Assembly: GCA_031581485.1 (NCBI GenBank)
Contig: JAVLBA010000003.1
Coordinates: 1-64,000 of the forward strand
Source: BM506 sp031581485
Lineage (GTDB): Bacteria; Desulfobacterota; Desulfobulbia; Desulfobulbales; SURF-16
DNA: 64,000 bases
Direction: 5' to 3'
In this document: positions 24,520-32,930 of the stretch, piece after piece
Numbering within the stretch: the first letter of the stretch is position 1
How the letters are laid out: the number at the start of each line of letters is the position of its first letter
Position numbers and translations under genes: made by a program
The notes under the pieces: model-generated
Seen by the model: the letters and a program-made list of their open reading frames with translations, nothing else
Told to the model about the DNA's origin: nothing
Databases searched by the model: none

Positions 24520-26272
24520 TGGTGTTTTCTCCAGTGACAGGAATGGTACTTGTCCTGTCAAAAGCTTGCCTGATCACACTGAATCTGCTCTGTGAAGCTT
24601 TCTGGAGGGCATCCTTTGCTTGCGGAGTGTCGATCAATGCCAGGGCAACTGCTGCACCCTCACGGAATATCAATTTTCCTGAACCCATAAAACTGTTCCA
24701 CCCCCGACTCAGGAGTATTCTCCTCAGGTACGGGACAGCCATGTCGGAACCGCAGCGGCCCAGGGCCTCATAACAGGCAAAGATGTGATCTGGTTCCTTT
24801 TGGGCTGCATTTTCTTGCAGATATTTCAACAGCATTTTTGCCTTGGTACTGGATTTATCTTTTGCAAAAGCTGCCAGGATAGAGGAGCGTATGATTTTAT
24901 CAGGGTCATCAATGAACGAAAACAGCCTTTGGACGTATTGGGGATCCCTGTTAATCAACTCTTTGATCGCTTTCCGGCGTACCTTGTCAGAGGGGTGGTC
25001 GCACATCTTGAAAAGCATTTTGTTGACCCTGTCTCCCTGCAGGGAGTTCAGAATAACCAAAAGCTTGTCCCCCATCTCTGTGCCATGTTGTTCGATTATT
25101 TTTTCAAGAGGCCCGATATCGCGTTGACTGTGCTGCACTATCACTTCCGAGACCATCTGTTGTATCTCGGGAGAACTTCTTTGCATGATGACCGGCACCA
25201 GAAAAGGGATAACCTCCTGGGAACAATAATGAAGTATCTGGCCCAGAGCCCTTAACTTCTCAAGTTCACTCGTGTGCACCTGCAAGAGCTTTTCGCTGAT
25301 GAGTTGAAGAATTTCAGGTTTGGATAGATCTTGGAAAAAACGTTTAATAAGGGGGCTCTGCCAATTTTGGTTAGGTGATGTTTCCGGGGAGAGGAGCGTG
25401 CGCAGTGATTGAAATAATTTGACCGCCAGATCGAATTTGTCATGCTGAATGGTTGCAACAGTCAGTTCCGAGATGGATTTCAGAACATCGGCGAATTTCT
25501 CCTGCTCGGACTGGCTTTTAAGAATAATCAGCAACAATTCAATAAGGTCTTCTGTAAAATTCCAGCTTTCTTCCTTCTGGACCATGTGCTGAAGTATTTC
25601 GTAATCACCGGTGGAAAGCTTCAGTTGGCCATGCCCGATCGATGGATCGGCAATACTTCTGGCCTGCATGCCCTTGCGCTCAGGTCCTGCCGGTTGCGGG
25701 GAGTGGTCTTTGCCATTCTGATCAGCGCCATCTTCTGGTTGAGGAGCGGGAGGGGGGAGCTGGGAAAAATCTATAAGCAGCATTTCCTGCCAGAAAATAT
25801 CAACCGCCTTGAAATCTATATATTCAAGTTCTTCATCCGTCAGCGCGGTGACGATGTCTCCCTCGATCTCCTCTGCGAACAACCTGTATTTATGAGCTAT
25901 TCTGAAAAAAGAAGCGATCTCCTCAAGGGGAAGGCCTTCTTGAAACTCAATCCATTTGATACCGTCACGATAGAGCAGGGTGATGATGTCTTCCGAGGGG
26001 GCTTGCTGTGAAACTTCATAGATGGATTCAGACTTGTAAAGGAGACGGTCTTTTTCCACCTGCACCCGCAGGTCGCCATGAGTCCTGAAAAAATTGCCGA
26101 ATGGGGCAACAAGGTTTTCAAAGGATTTTATAGTTGACACATGATCTTCCGGATAGAGGCCGTAATTCCTCCACGACTGGATAAAAATGTTGATTACCCG
26201 CCTGGCATCCTGCAATTCCTGGTCAGAAGGGGATGTTGGGGCTGGAATTTCCTGCTGTTCTTTTGTGCTCAC
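24512..26272 (-). CDS. HEAT-repeat protein paired with the HD-GYP protein
   Basis: 586 residues. Residues about 20-130 (INIFIQSWRNYGLYPEDH; VQVEKDRLLYKSESIYEV) match in pattern the N-terminus of the downstream HD-GYP protein (FYSLCQTARIHSDSHTL; VKIANDQLFVDEEKLIYN), so both carry the same module. A Pro/Gln-rich linker lies near residue 175-200. The C-terminal half is alpha-helical HEAT repeats (PSDKVRRKAIKELINRD; DPDKIIRSSILAAFA). GTG start with AAAGGAC upstream. Such HEAT/HD-GYP pairs are common in Desulfobacterota. It is likely a scaffold or regulator of the c-di-GMP enzyme. Confidence 0.82.
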   Translation of the reverse strand: MSTKEQQEIPAPTSPSDQELQDARRVINIFIQSWRNYGLYPEDHVSTIKSFENLVAPFGNFFRTHGDLRVQVEKDRLLYKSESIYEVSQQAPSEDIITLLYRDGIKWIEFQEGLPLEEIASFFRIAHKYRLFAEEIEGDIVTALTDEELEYIDFKAVDIFWQEMLLIDFSQLPPPAPQPEDGADQNGKDHSPQPAGPERKGMQARSIADPSIGHGQLKLSTGDYEILQHMVQKEESWNFTEDLIELLLIILKSQSEQEKFADVLKSISELTVATIQHDKFDLAVKLFQSLRTLLSPETSPNQNWQSPLIKRFFQDLSKPEILQLISEKLLQVHTSELEKLRALGQILHYCSQEVIPFLVPVIMQRSSPEIQQMVSEVIVQHSQRDIGPLEKIIEQHGTEMGDKLLVILNSLQGDRVNKMLFKMCDHPSDKVRRKAIKELINRDPQYVQRLFSFIDDPDKIIRSSILAAFAKDKSSTKAKMLLKYLQENAAQKEPDHIFACYEALGRCGSDMAVPYLRRILLSRGWNSFMGSGKLIFREGAAVALALIDTPQAKDALQKASQSRFSVIRQAFDRTSTIPVTGENTND

Positions 26273-26621
26273 TTTGTCCTTTAAGTCCTGAGAACTCTTA
26301 TACGCTTGCGTTTTGCATTTCTTGCTAAATTGTTAATAAGGTCTGCAGCCTGTTTCTGCAAGAATTGCACGAACAGGCTATCTTAATGAAATCAATCATA
26401 ATTTTGGAATTACGATAGGAAAAATGGGTCAGGTCACTGTGTAATGTTGCAGTGGAACCAAGCTAACATATTGTACTTAAAAAGAGGTAATCCAAAAAAA
26501 AAATAGCGAGAGAGAATGAACATGTCCTGCCCGCTGGATGAAATTTACCATTTTATGGACGTCCCATCATCCCATCATCCCATCATCCCGCGATGCGGCA
26601 GAGCCGGGAAGCACTCTCATG
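26273..26621. other. Intergenic region with a short tandem repeat
   Basis: 349 bases between two minus-strand genes. It has a weak GGGTCAGGTCA motif near 26426, an A-rich run at 26493, and three perfect copies of CCCATCAT (26563-26586). No gene is supported. It should hold the promoter of the HEAT/HD-GYP operon, but I could not mark one. Confidence 0.5.
26563..26586. repeat. CCCATCAT x3 tandem repeat
   Basis: Three exact 8-base units followed by CCC. It lies between the MFS gene 3' end and the HEAT gene. The unit length is not a multiple of three and the region is non-coding. It might vary in copy number between strains. Confidence 0.8.
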
Positions 26622-27962
26622 TTATGGGAGCGCTTTCCCTTCGCCGGTTTTCCCGGCTGGCTGCCGGTGGTCATCGGCTACGGGCAGCATCAGAAAAAAA
26701 CCGCTGATGAAAAAGAACACTATAACGCTCATCCCGAGGCGCTGGCTGCCTGATAGATAAGTGAGCCATCCGACCAGCACCGGCCCCATAAAGGCGGTGG
26801 CTTTCCCAGACAGGGCTAACAGCCCGAACATTTCGCTGCGCAGATGGGCAGGCGCCATTCTGGCCAGGTAGGAACGGCTTGAGGCCTGGCAGGGACCGAC
26901 AAAGATGCCCAGAATCAGGCTGAACACCCAGAAGAGCAGGGTCTGGCTAACTGTCAGGATCAACAGGCTGGTCAGCACCAGTCCGCCCAGGGAGATAAGA
27001 ATGGTCTTCCGAGCCCCCACCCTGTCGTCGATAAAGGCAAAAAGCGCCGCGCCCATCCCGGCGGAGACATTGAGGCCGATCCCGAAGAGCAGTACATCCT
27101 TTTCATCCATCCCGAATACTGTGGCCGCGTAAATCCCTCCGAAGGCAAAGACCGTGGCCAGACCGTCCACGAAAATCATCCTGGCAATGAGAAACCTGAA
27201 GATATTTCCGTAGCGCCGGACCTCTCTTATTGTCTGGTAGAGCTGCCGCAAACCCTTTTTCAGCGCGGTCCGTCGGGACATGGCGATCTGTTTTCTGTCC
27301 GGAGTGATCAGGAACAGGGGGAGTGAAAAAAACAGATACCATCCCGCCACCAGTAAAAAAGTTGCCCGCACATCGGCACTGGTCTCCCGGTTCAGGTCGA
27401 TCCAGGTATTTTCGCCATCCATGAACAGCACCAGGGCCGCCACCAGACAGAGGAGTCCTCCCGCGTAGCCCAGGCCCCAGCCCCAGCCGGACCAGCGACC
27501 GAGGTGATCCTCCGGACTCAGATCCGGCAGCATGGCATTGTAGAAGATGGAAGCAAATTCGAAACAGATAATCGCGGCACCGACCAGAAGCAGCGCCGGC
27601 ACCGTGAATGAGCTGTCCGGTTTCATGAACCAGAGCAGGGCGGTGCAGAGGATACAGAGAGTGGTGAAAAACAACAGCCACGGCTTGCGGCGCCCGCTCT
27701 GATCGGCAATGGCGCCGAGGACCGGCCCGCCGAAGGCCACCAGCAGGCCGGCGACGCCGATGGCGTTGCCCCAGAGATTGCTGCCGGTGGTTTCGTCCAC
27801 CGCGATCCGTTGGGTAAAGTAGGCGGCGAAGATGAAGGTCTGGATCACGGTGATAAAGGCGCTGTTGGCCCAGTCATACATGGCCCAGGAGATCAGGCCC
27901 GGCCTGCCGGCATATTCGGCGGGCCCTCCAGCCGGCCGTCCATCTCCGTTAGCGGCCGGCAT
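26622..27962 (-). CDS. MFS transporter, UMF1/Atg22-like
   Basis: 446 residues with about 11-12 membrane segments. WAMYDWANSAFITVIQTFIF at the N-terminus is the hallmark of the UMF1 (Atg22-like) MFS family, followed by the ADQSGRRKPW loop between TM2 and TM3 and SRSYLARMAPAHLRSEMFG in the second half. It overlaps the end of the acyl-activating fusion gene by 14 bases, so the two are co-translated. The substrate is unknown. By analogy with LplT-Aas pairs, it might flip a lysophospholipid or another lipid, but UMF1 is a different MFS subfamily. Confidence 0.87.
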   Translation of the reverse strand: MPAANGDGRPAGGPAEYAGRPGLISWAMYDWANSAFITVIQTFIFAAYFTQRIAVDETTGSNLWGNAIGVAGLLVAFGGPVLGAIADQSGRRKPWLLFFTTLCILCTALLWFMKPDSSFTVPALLLVGAAIICFEFASIFYNAMLPDLSPEDHLGRWSGWGWGLGYAGGLLCLVAALVLFMDGENTWIDLNRETSADVRATFLLVAGWYLFFSLPLFLITPDRKQIAMSRRTALKKGLRQLYQTIREVRRYGNIFRFLIARMIFVDGLATVFAFGGIYAATVFGMDEKDVLLFGIGLNVSAGMGAALFAFIDDRVGARKTILISLGGLVLTSLLILTVSQTLLFWVFSLILGIFVGPCQASSRSYLARMAPAHLRSEMFGLLALSGKATAFMGPVLVGWLTYLSGSQRLGMSVIVFFFISGFFLMLPVADDHRQPAGKTGEGKALP

Positions 27963-30675
27963 CCTCTTTCCCTGTTTTTTGGGCCAGCCGGGCCACTTCG
28001 TGGCGGAGGCCGTTTCTGATTCTGTCCCGGTCGCTTTCCTCCATGCCTCCCTCCCTGAGTTTGTCCCGGGAGAGCGGTCTGCCGAAAACCAGGGTTATCT
28101 TGCGGAACCTGGGGAATCGGGCTCCCGTGGGCAGGGCTTCATAGGTGCCGTCGATATAAACGGGCACCACTGCAACATCGTGGTGCTCCAGGAGCAGACC
28201 GACGCCGGATTTGAATTCCTGGAGAGTGCCGTCGGGCGACCGGCCTCCCTCGGGGAACCAGATGAGGTTCTTCTGCCGGCTCAGCACGGCGGAGCCGAAG
28301 GCGAGACTGGACGATACCGCATGCTGGTTGTCAATCGGCACCGCCTGGGCGAGACGGCTGACAAACCGGAAAAAGGGATTTTTGAAGGCGATCTCGGTCC
28401 AGCCCGCGAAAAAGGTGCGGCTGAGGATGGGATAGGGGATGGCGGCGGTGATGATCAACGGATCCAGTAAACTCAGGTGATTGGGAGCGATCAGATAGTG
28501 GCCGCTCCCGGGCAGGTTCTCCCTGCCGACAATTTCCAGTCTGAACAGGATTTTCATGAGCAGCCGATTGAGGTGGTACATGCCGCGCCGCATCAGTGAC
28601 ATCAGCGGGCCGAGGGGTTGGAGCCAGCGCTTCTGCTCGTCGTTAAGCACCGCTTCCGGTTCCCGGAGCGGCTGTTTCGGATTCACCCCCTGGCCGGATT
28701 GCGCCTGCCGCCCCACCTCCTCCAGAAGGTCGCGGACCGTTTCGATGTTGCCGATGGCTTCCTCGCCAAGCTCGACTCCGGTGCGCTGCTGCACTTCCAG
28801 GGAAACATCCAGCCATTCCAGGGAGTCGATGCCCAGATCGAATCTCGGACTGCTGTCCGGAGTAAGTTTCCGGTCGGTGTATTTCCGGCTGAGCCACTTC
28901 CAGATCTCCTTGGCATTTCTATCCTCCAGGAGTGCCTGATCCTGGTCCGACATTTCCGCGAGGGGGAGCGCCCCCCGGCCGCCGCCCTCCTCCTCTTTTT
29001 CTTTTTTGGCCTGCCGGTAGCGCTCCTCCAGAAGATGCCGCCGGATCTTGCCGAGCCTGGTTCGCGGCAGAGATTGCCTGGTAATCACATATTCGTCCAG
29101 AATCTTGTAACTCGGCAGGCCGCTGGATTTTTCGGCAACGGCCCGACGGACGATCTCTTGGATGCCGCTCTCGCCCGGCTCTGTTTTTTTGAGGTCGGGC
29201 ACGATTATGCCGGTCAGTCTCTTTTTGTTCAGAAAGACGCCGATCTCACGGATGGCGGGGTGCGCCCCATACATTTCCTCGATTTCATCGGGCTGCAGAT
29301 TTTCGCCGCTCTCGGTGACCATCAAGGTTTTGGTGCGGCCGCGCAGATACAAAAAACCTTCCTGGTCGAGACGACCGAGATCGCCGGTGCGGTACCAGCC
29401 CTCTTCCGTAAAGGCCTCCCTGGTTTTTTCCGGCAGGTGCAGGTAACCGCCGAAGACATTAGGCCCCCTGACCAGAACTTCTCCCGTTTGAGCGACACTC
29501 CCGGAACCCGCCGGAGATGGCGGGGAGTCCGTCGCTTCGGCAATCGAGATCTCCACCCCCTTGATCGCTTTTCCAACACTTCCCAGTCTGCCGCTGCCCG
29601 GCAGGTTGACGGTCAAGATCGGCGAGGTTTCGGTGAGACCGTAACCCACGGCGATCTGCCAGCCCAAGCCTTCCAGGTTACGGGCCAGCTGCTCGTCAAG
29701 GGCGGAGCCGCCGGAAGCCAGAATCCGCAGGGAAGAGCCGAACTGCCGGTGGATAAACGCAAAGAGACGGCGTCCGGCCAGGAGCCCGAATCGGCGGCGC
29801 AGCAGCTTGGATAACCCCAGGAGTCCCTCGAATGCCAAAGCGGCGATCCGGCCCCGCTCGGTGATCCTTGAACGGATCCCGTCATAAAGGGTTCGGTACA
29901 GGCGCGGCACGCCGATGATAATCGTCGCCCCGCCTGCCGCCACGGCTCTGATGATCGCCTGGCCGGTCAGCGAGTCGGGAAAAATCAGAGGCAGCCCCAT
30001 GGCCAGGGGGGTCAGCATACCCACCACAAAAGGATAGACATGGTGCAGGGGCAGGGGCAGCAGAACCCGGTCACCGGCGATAATAAGAGCCGTTTGCGCA
30101 ATCGCCTCGGGCTGGCTGACCAGATTGGCATGACTGAGGGGCACCCCCTTGGGCGCCCCCGTGGTCCCGGATGTATAAAAGAGTACGGCCGTCTGCTCCG
30201 GGGTGACTCCGGGGGGATCTTCCGGTTCGGCGACCGCGGGCGCAAACCAGCTCTCTTCGCCCTCGCTGATATCGAGCCGGTGGAGCCGGGGCTTTTCCGG
30301 CAGATCCAGAGTGCTGATCTTCTCGGCTGTCTCCCGGTCGGCAAAGACTACTCCGGCTCCGCTGTCCCGGAAAATATGTTCAAGAGTCTCCCTGTCCGCC
30401 TGCTGATCAATAGGGAGCAGGACGTTGCCCGAATAGATCACGGCCAGGGCAGCAATGACCCAGGCCGGACTGTTGCCGCCGCAGAGAGCGACGGTTTCCC
30501 CTTCCTGCTTGCTGGTTTTTGCCAGTCCCGAGCCGAGCCTGGCGACGGCTCCGAAAAGATCCCCGTAGGACTTGATCTCGGTATCCTCTTTCTGAAAGGC
30601 GACAATCGCCTGCTTTTCACCATATTCAGGCAAGGTCCAAATCAGATCCTGAACTGTCTGGGCATCTTCGATCAT
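27949..30675 (-). CDS. Three-domain fusion: acyl-AMP ligase, acyl carrier protein, PlsC acyltransferase
   Basis: 908 residues. About 1-545 is an ANL adenylation domain (LFYTSGTTGAPKGVPLSH; VGYGLTETSPIL; GWYRTGDLGRLD; LPRTRLGKIRR). About 590-660 is a carrier domain with DLGIDSLEWLDV, whose Ser takes phosphopantetheine. About 690-908 is a PlsC-type acyltransferase (NHLSLLDP, the HX4D motif, and WFPEGGRSPDG). The chain could be activated, loaded on the built-in carrier and moved to a lysolipid without release. E. coli Aas has the first and last activities but no internal carrier. It shares an operon with the UMF1-type transporter. Confidence 0.9.
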   Translation of the reverse strand: MIEDAQTVQDLIWTLPEYGEKQAIVAFQKEDTEIKSYGDLFGAVARLGSGLAKTSKQEGETVALCGGNSPAWVIAALAVIYSGNVLLPIDQQADRETLEHIFRDSGAGVVFADRETAEKISTLDLPEKPRLHRLDISEGEESWFAPAVAEPEDPPGVTPEQTAVLFYTSGTTGAPKGVPLSHANLVSQPEAIAQTALIIAGDRVLLPLPLHHVYPFVVGMLTPLAMGLPLIFPDSLTGQAIIRAVAAGGATIIIGVPRLYRTLYDGIRSRITERGRIAALAFEGLLGLSKLLRRRFGLLAGRRLFAFIHRQFGSSLRILASGGSALDEQLARNLEGLGWQIAVGYGLTETSPILTVNLPGSGRLGSVGKAIKGVEISIAEATDSPPSPAGSGSVAQTGEVLVRGPNVFGGYLHLPEKTREAFTEEGWYRTGDLGRLDQEGFLYLRGRTKTLMVTESGENLQPDEIEEMYGAHPAIREIGVFLNKKRLTGIIVPDLKKTEPGESGIQEIVRRAVAEKSSGLPSYKILDEYVITRQSLPRTRLGKIRRHLLEERYRQAKKEKEEEGGGRGALPLAEMSDQDQALLEDRNAKEIWKWLSRKYTDRKLTPDSSPRFDLGIDSLEWLDVSLEVQQRTGVELGEEAIGNIETVRDLLEEVGRQAQSGQGVNPKQPLREPEAVLNDEQKRWLQPLGPLMSLMRRGMYHLNRLLMKILFRLEIVGRENLPGSGHYLIAPNHLSLLDPLIITAAIPYPILSRTFFAGWTEIAFKNPFFRFVSRLAQAVPIDNQHAVSSSLAFGSAVLSRQKNLIWFPEGGRSPDGTLQEFKSGVGLLLEHHDVAVVPVYIDGTYEALPTGARFPRFRKITLVFGRPLSRDKLREGGMEESDRDRIRNGLRHEVARLAQKTGKEDAGR

Positions 30676-31030
30676 GGGGTTCCCCTCGTTGTCTTAGCTG
30701 GCGAACTCGCAAAAAGTCTCGGGACTGACAAGCAAAGGCTTCGACGCTGTTAAACAGTCTATCACGACAAAAACACTCCAGCCAAGAGCGGAGGCTTAAT
30801 ATAGTGCCTCCCATCCCCGTGCCGGGGCGGGAAAGGCGGCTATGCCTCTTTTGGGAGGGGGAGGCCATTACTATTATCAGCATCGTTGCTGCCTTGGATC
30901 TGCACCGTTCTGGAACGGCCACGGATTCAGGGCGATTCCTGGGACAGGATGCCGGGGGACAGCATAATTTCAGATAATTAGCGCAGACCAACCCCGTTTC
31001 AGGTTCTCAGAGCCCTGAGGTGGGATGTTT
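30676..31030. other. Intergenic region with a structured GC-rich element
   Basis: 355 bases between two minus-strand genes. The notable feature is the three-stem structure at 30807-30858. The remainder shows no gene and no motif I can name. Confidence 0.5.
30807..30858. other. Potential three-way-junction RNA or DNA structure
   Basis: Outer stem CCTCCCA (30807-30813) with TGGGAGG (30852-30858). It encloses two hairpins: CCCCG-TGC-CGGGG (30815-30827) and AGGC-6-GCCT (30834-30847). The layout works on either strand. On the minus strand it would lie about 130-180 bases before the acyl-activating gene, a place for a leader element. It matches no riboswitch class I know. It could also be a REP-type palindrome. 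Confidence 0.4.
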
Positions 31031-32647
31031 TCAGGTTTTTAACTGGCAGATACCGGGCAGAGTGCCGTTTTTCTGGGCTGTCTGGTAAACATGCTCGGCA
31101 AAGCCGGCGCCGGCCTCGCCGAAGATGTTGTAGGCGGCCTGAGCCCCGGCTTCCAGCAGTTCCTGGCGCTGGTCGTCGTACATGGCAATGGCGGCGATGC
31201 CGCCCCGGAAGTCCGCCTTCTTAAGCTGTTCCAGGGCGAACATGTTGGCCCTGTGCTTGGGCATGGCCAGCAGGATCAGCTCCAGTTCCTTGAAACCGCC
31301 GCGCACTTTCAGCATCTCCCAGAAATCCGGGTCAGCGGCATCACTGAGCACTACATCGCGGCCCCTTGCCTGGTGGGCTGCCACGGATTCCTCGTTGAAA
31401 TCGACCCCCACCACCTGGGTGCCGCAGCGCTGGCGCATCAGATCGTAGGCGCCGGTGCCGATGCGGCCCATGCCAAGAATGGCGACGTTGGCGTGCAGGG
31501 GGTGGAGCAGGTCATCCTGATGACTGCCGCTTTTCTCAAAGCCGGTAAGAAAATTCTGGAAGCGCTGATAGATGGCGGTGCCTTTGCTGTTCAAGGGCGA
31601 GGCCAGGATAAAGGTCATGGAGAGGGACAGGGCAAAGACGGTGAGCCATTCCTTGTCGAGCCAGCCGTTGGCCACTGCCACGGCGCCGACGATGAGTCCG
31701 AATTCGCTGTAATTGGCCAGGCTGAAGGAGGCCAGCAGGGAGGAGCGGGCCCGCAGGCGAAATTTGCAGAGCAGCAGGAAAAAGAGCATCACCTTAAGGG
31801 GGATCAACAGGGTGAGAAAACCGGCCATCAGCAGGGTTTGCCAGGTGGGCAGACCGATCAGGCCGATACTGAGAAAGAAGCCCACCAGAAAAATTTCTTT
31901 GAAGCCCAGCAGGCTCTTGGCCAGTTCCTTGGATTTGGGGTGTCCGGACACCAGGATGCCGATGAGCAGCGCGCCCAGGTCGGATTTCATGGCCACGGCG
32001 TCGAAACTGGCCGCCCCCACCACCAGAGCCAGGAAAAAGCCGTAGAGGATAGTGAGCTCGCCATGCTCACAGCGGTCCATGATATGGAAGAGGACGGGCT
32101 TGATGAGAAAAAGGGCGGCCACAACCGCCAGGGCCCAGGGCGAGGGGATTTTACCGGTGGAGGCAGTGAGGAAGACAACTGCCAGTACGTCCTGCATGAT
32201 GAGGATGCCCACTGCCACCCGGCCATGGATGGAAGACATCTCGCCGCGGCTCTCCAGAATCTTGACGGCAAAGACGGTGCTGGAAAAACTCAGAGCAAAG
32301 GAGATCAGCAGGATGCCGGCCAGGTCCAGGTCGGTGAACAGGGTGATCCCGCTGTAGAGGGCGGCAAAGAGCAGGCCGCCGAAAAAAACAATGGTGGCCA
32401 GCATATGCAGGGTGGCGCCTGCCCAGACCTCGGGCTTGAGCAGGGTGTCGAGCTTGAGTTTGAGGCCGATGGTAAACAGCAGCAGGGTTACGCCCAGATC
32501 AGCCACAAGTTGCAGGGTGGTGCCGCCGCTGATCCCCAGGGCGTTGAGGATAAAGCCGGCGGCCAGAAAGCCCACCAGAGGGGGGAGGCCGATCTGCCGA
32601 ATGATAAATCCGCAAAAAAATGCGATGGTTATCCAGAGTGGATCCAT
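31031..32647 (-). CDS. CPA2-type cation/proton antiporter with RCK (TrkA-N) domain, Kef-like
   Basis: 538 residues. Residues about 1-385 are a Na+/H+ exchanger membrane domain (PPLVGFLAAGFILNALG; LLLFTIGLKLKLDTLL; FSSTVFAVKILESRGE), with VAVGILIMQDVLAVVFL in the transport core. Residues about 395-538 are a cytosolic NAD-binding RCK domain (VAILGMGRIGTGAYDLM), which gates such transporters. It is probably K+ or Na+ efflux by proton antiport, possibly under redox control as in KefB/KefC. It is monocistronic, with AGGAAC before the ATG. No KefF/KefG accessory is nearby. Confidence 0.88.
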   Translation of the reverse strand: MDPLWITIAFFCGFIIRQIGLPPLVGFLAAGFILNALGISGGTTLQLVADLGVTLLLFTIGLKLKLDTLLKPEVWAGATLHMLATIVFFGGLLFAALYSGITLFTDLDLAGILLISFALSFSSTVFAVKILESRGEMSSIHGRVAVGILIMQDVLAVVFLTASTGKIPSPWALAVVAALFLIKPVLFHIMDRCEHGELTILYGFFLALVVGAASFDAVAMKSDLGALLIGILVSGHPKSKELAKSLLGFKEIFLVGFFLSIGLIGLPTWQTLLMAGFLTLLIPLKVMLFFLLLCKFRLRARSSLLASFSLANYSEFGLIVGAVAVANGWLDKEWLTVFALSLSMTFILASPLNSKGTAIYQRFQNFLTGFEKSGSHQDDLLHPLHANVAILGMGRIGTGAYDLMRQRCGTQVVGVDFNEESVAAHQARGRDVVLSDAADPDFWEMLKVRGGFKELELILLAMPKHRANMFALEQLKKADFRGGIAAIAMYDDQRQELLEAGAQAAYNIFGEAGAGFAEHVYQTAQKNGTLPGICQLKT

Positions 32648-32808
32648 GGACGACTGTTCCTGTGGAATATGTTGATATTTAAGAGGTTTCTTGCGTTTTC
32701 AATACCGTTTAGCGCCATTGCGGTCAAGGGGATTTGCCAACCGCATCATGGAACTGGGGAAGAACTTTCCTTTGATAGGACTCTTCTTTATGGTCAGTAG
32801 AGTCAGAA

Positions 32809-32893
32809 GGGGTCAATTCGCTTTTTGACTTTTATTGGTTAAGCACCGGCAGGACCTTCTGAATGGAATGCTGGACGTTTCCTCAGCGGCATG
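32809..32893. repeat. REP-like motif plus dispersed repeat, copy B
   Basis: GGGGTCAATTCGCTTTTTGA (32809 on) runs into the same 78-base repeat seen at 21754-21831, here ending CTCAGCGGCATGGGTG. The GGGGTCAATTCGC...GACTTTT part also matches, inverted, the element at 7469-7493. It lies in the 283-base gap between the Kef-like gene and the gene ending at 32931. Confidence 0.6.
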
Positions 32894-32930
32894 GGTGTCC
32901 GGAATCTCATCTGTCAGGAGAAATGCGGGC

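Noticed and set aside
28618..29814. A 398-codon plus-strand frame opposite the acyl-activating fusion
   Set aside because: No domain, no ribosome site, and fully explained by GC-rich antisense reading of a well-supported gene.
31091..32800. A 569-codon open frame on the plus strand opposite the Kef-like gene
   Set aside because: Its composition (runs of His, Gln, Gly, Asp) is that of an antisense shadow, while the minus-strand frame has clear antiporter and RCK motifs.
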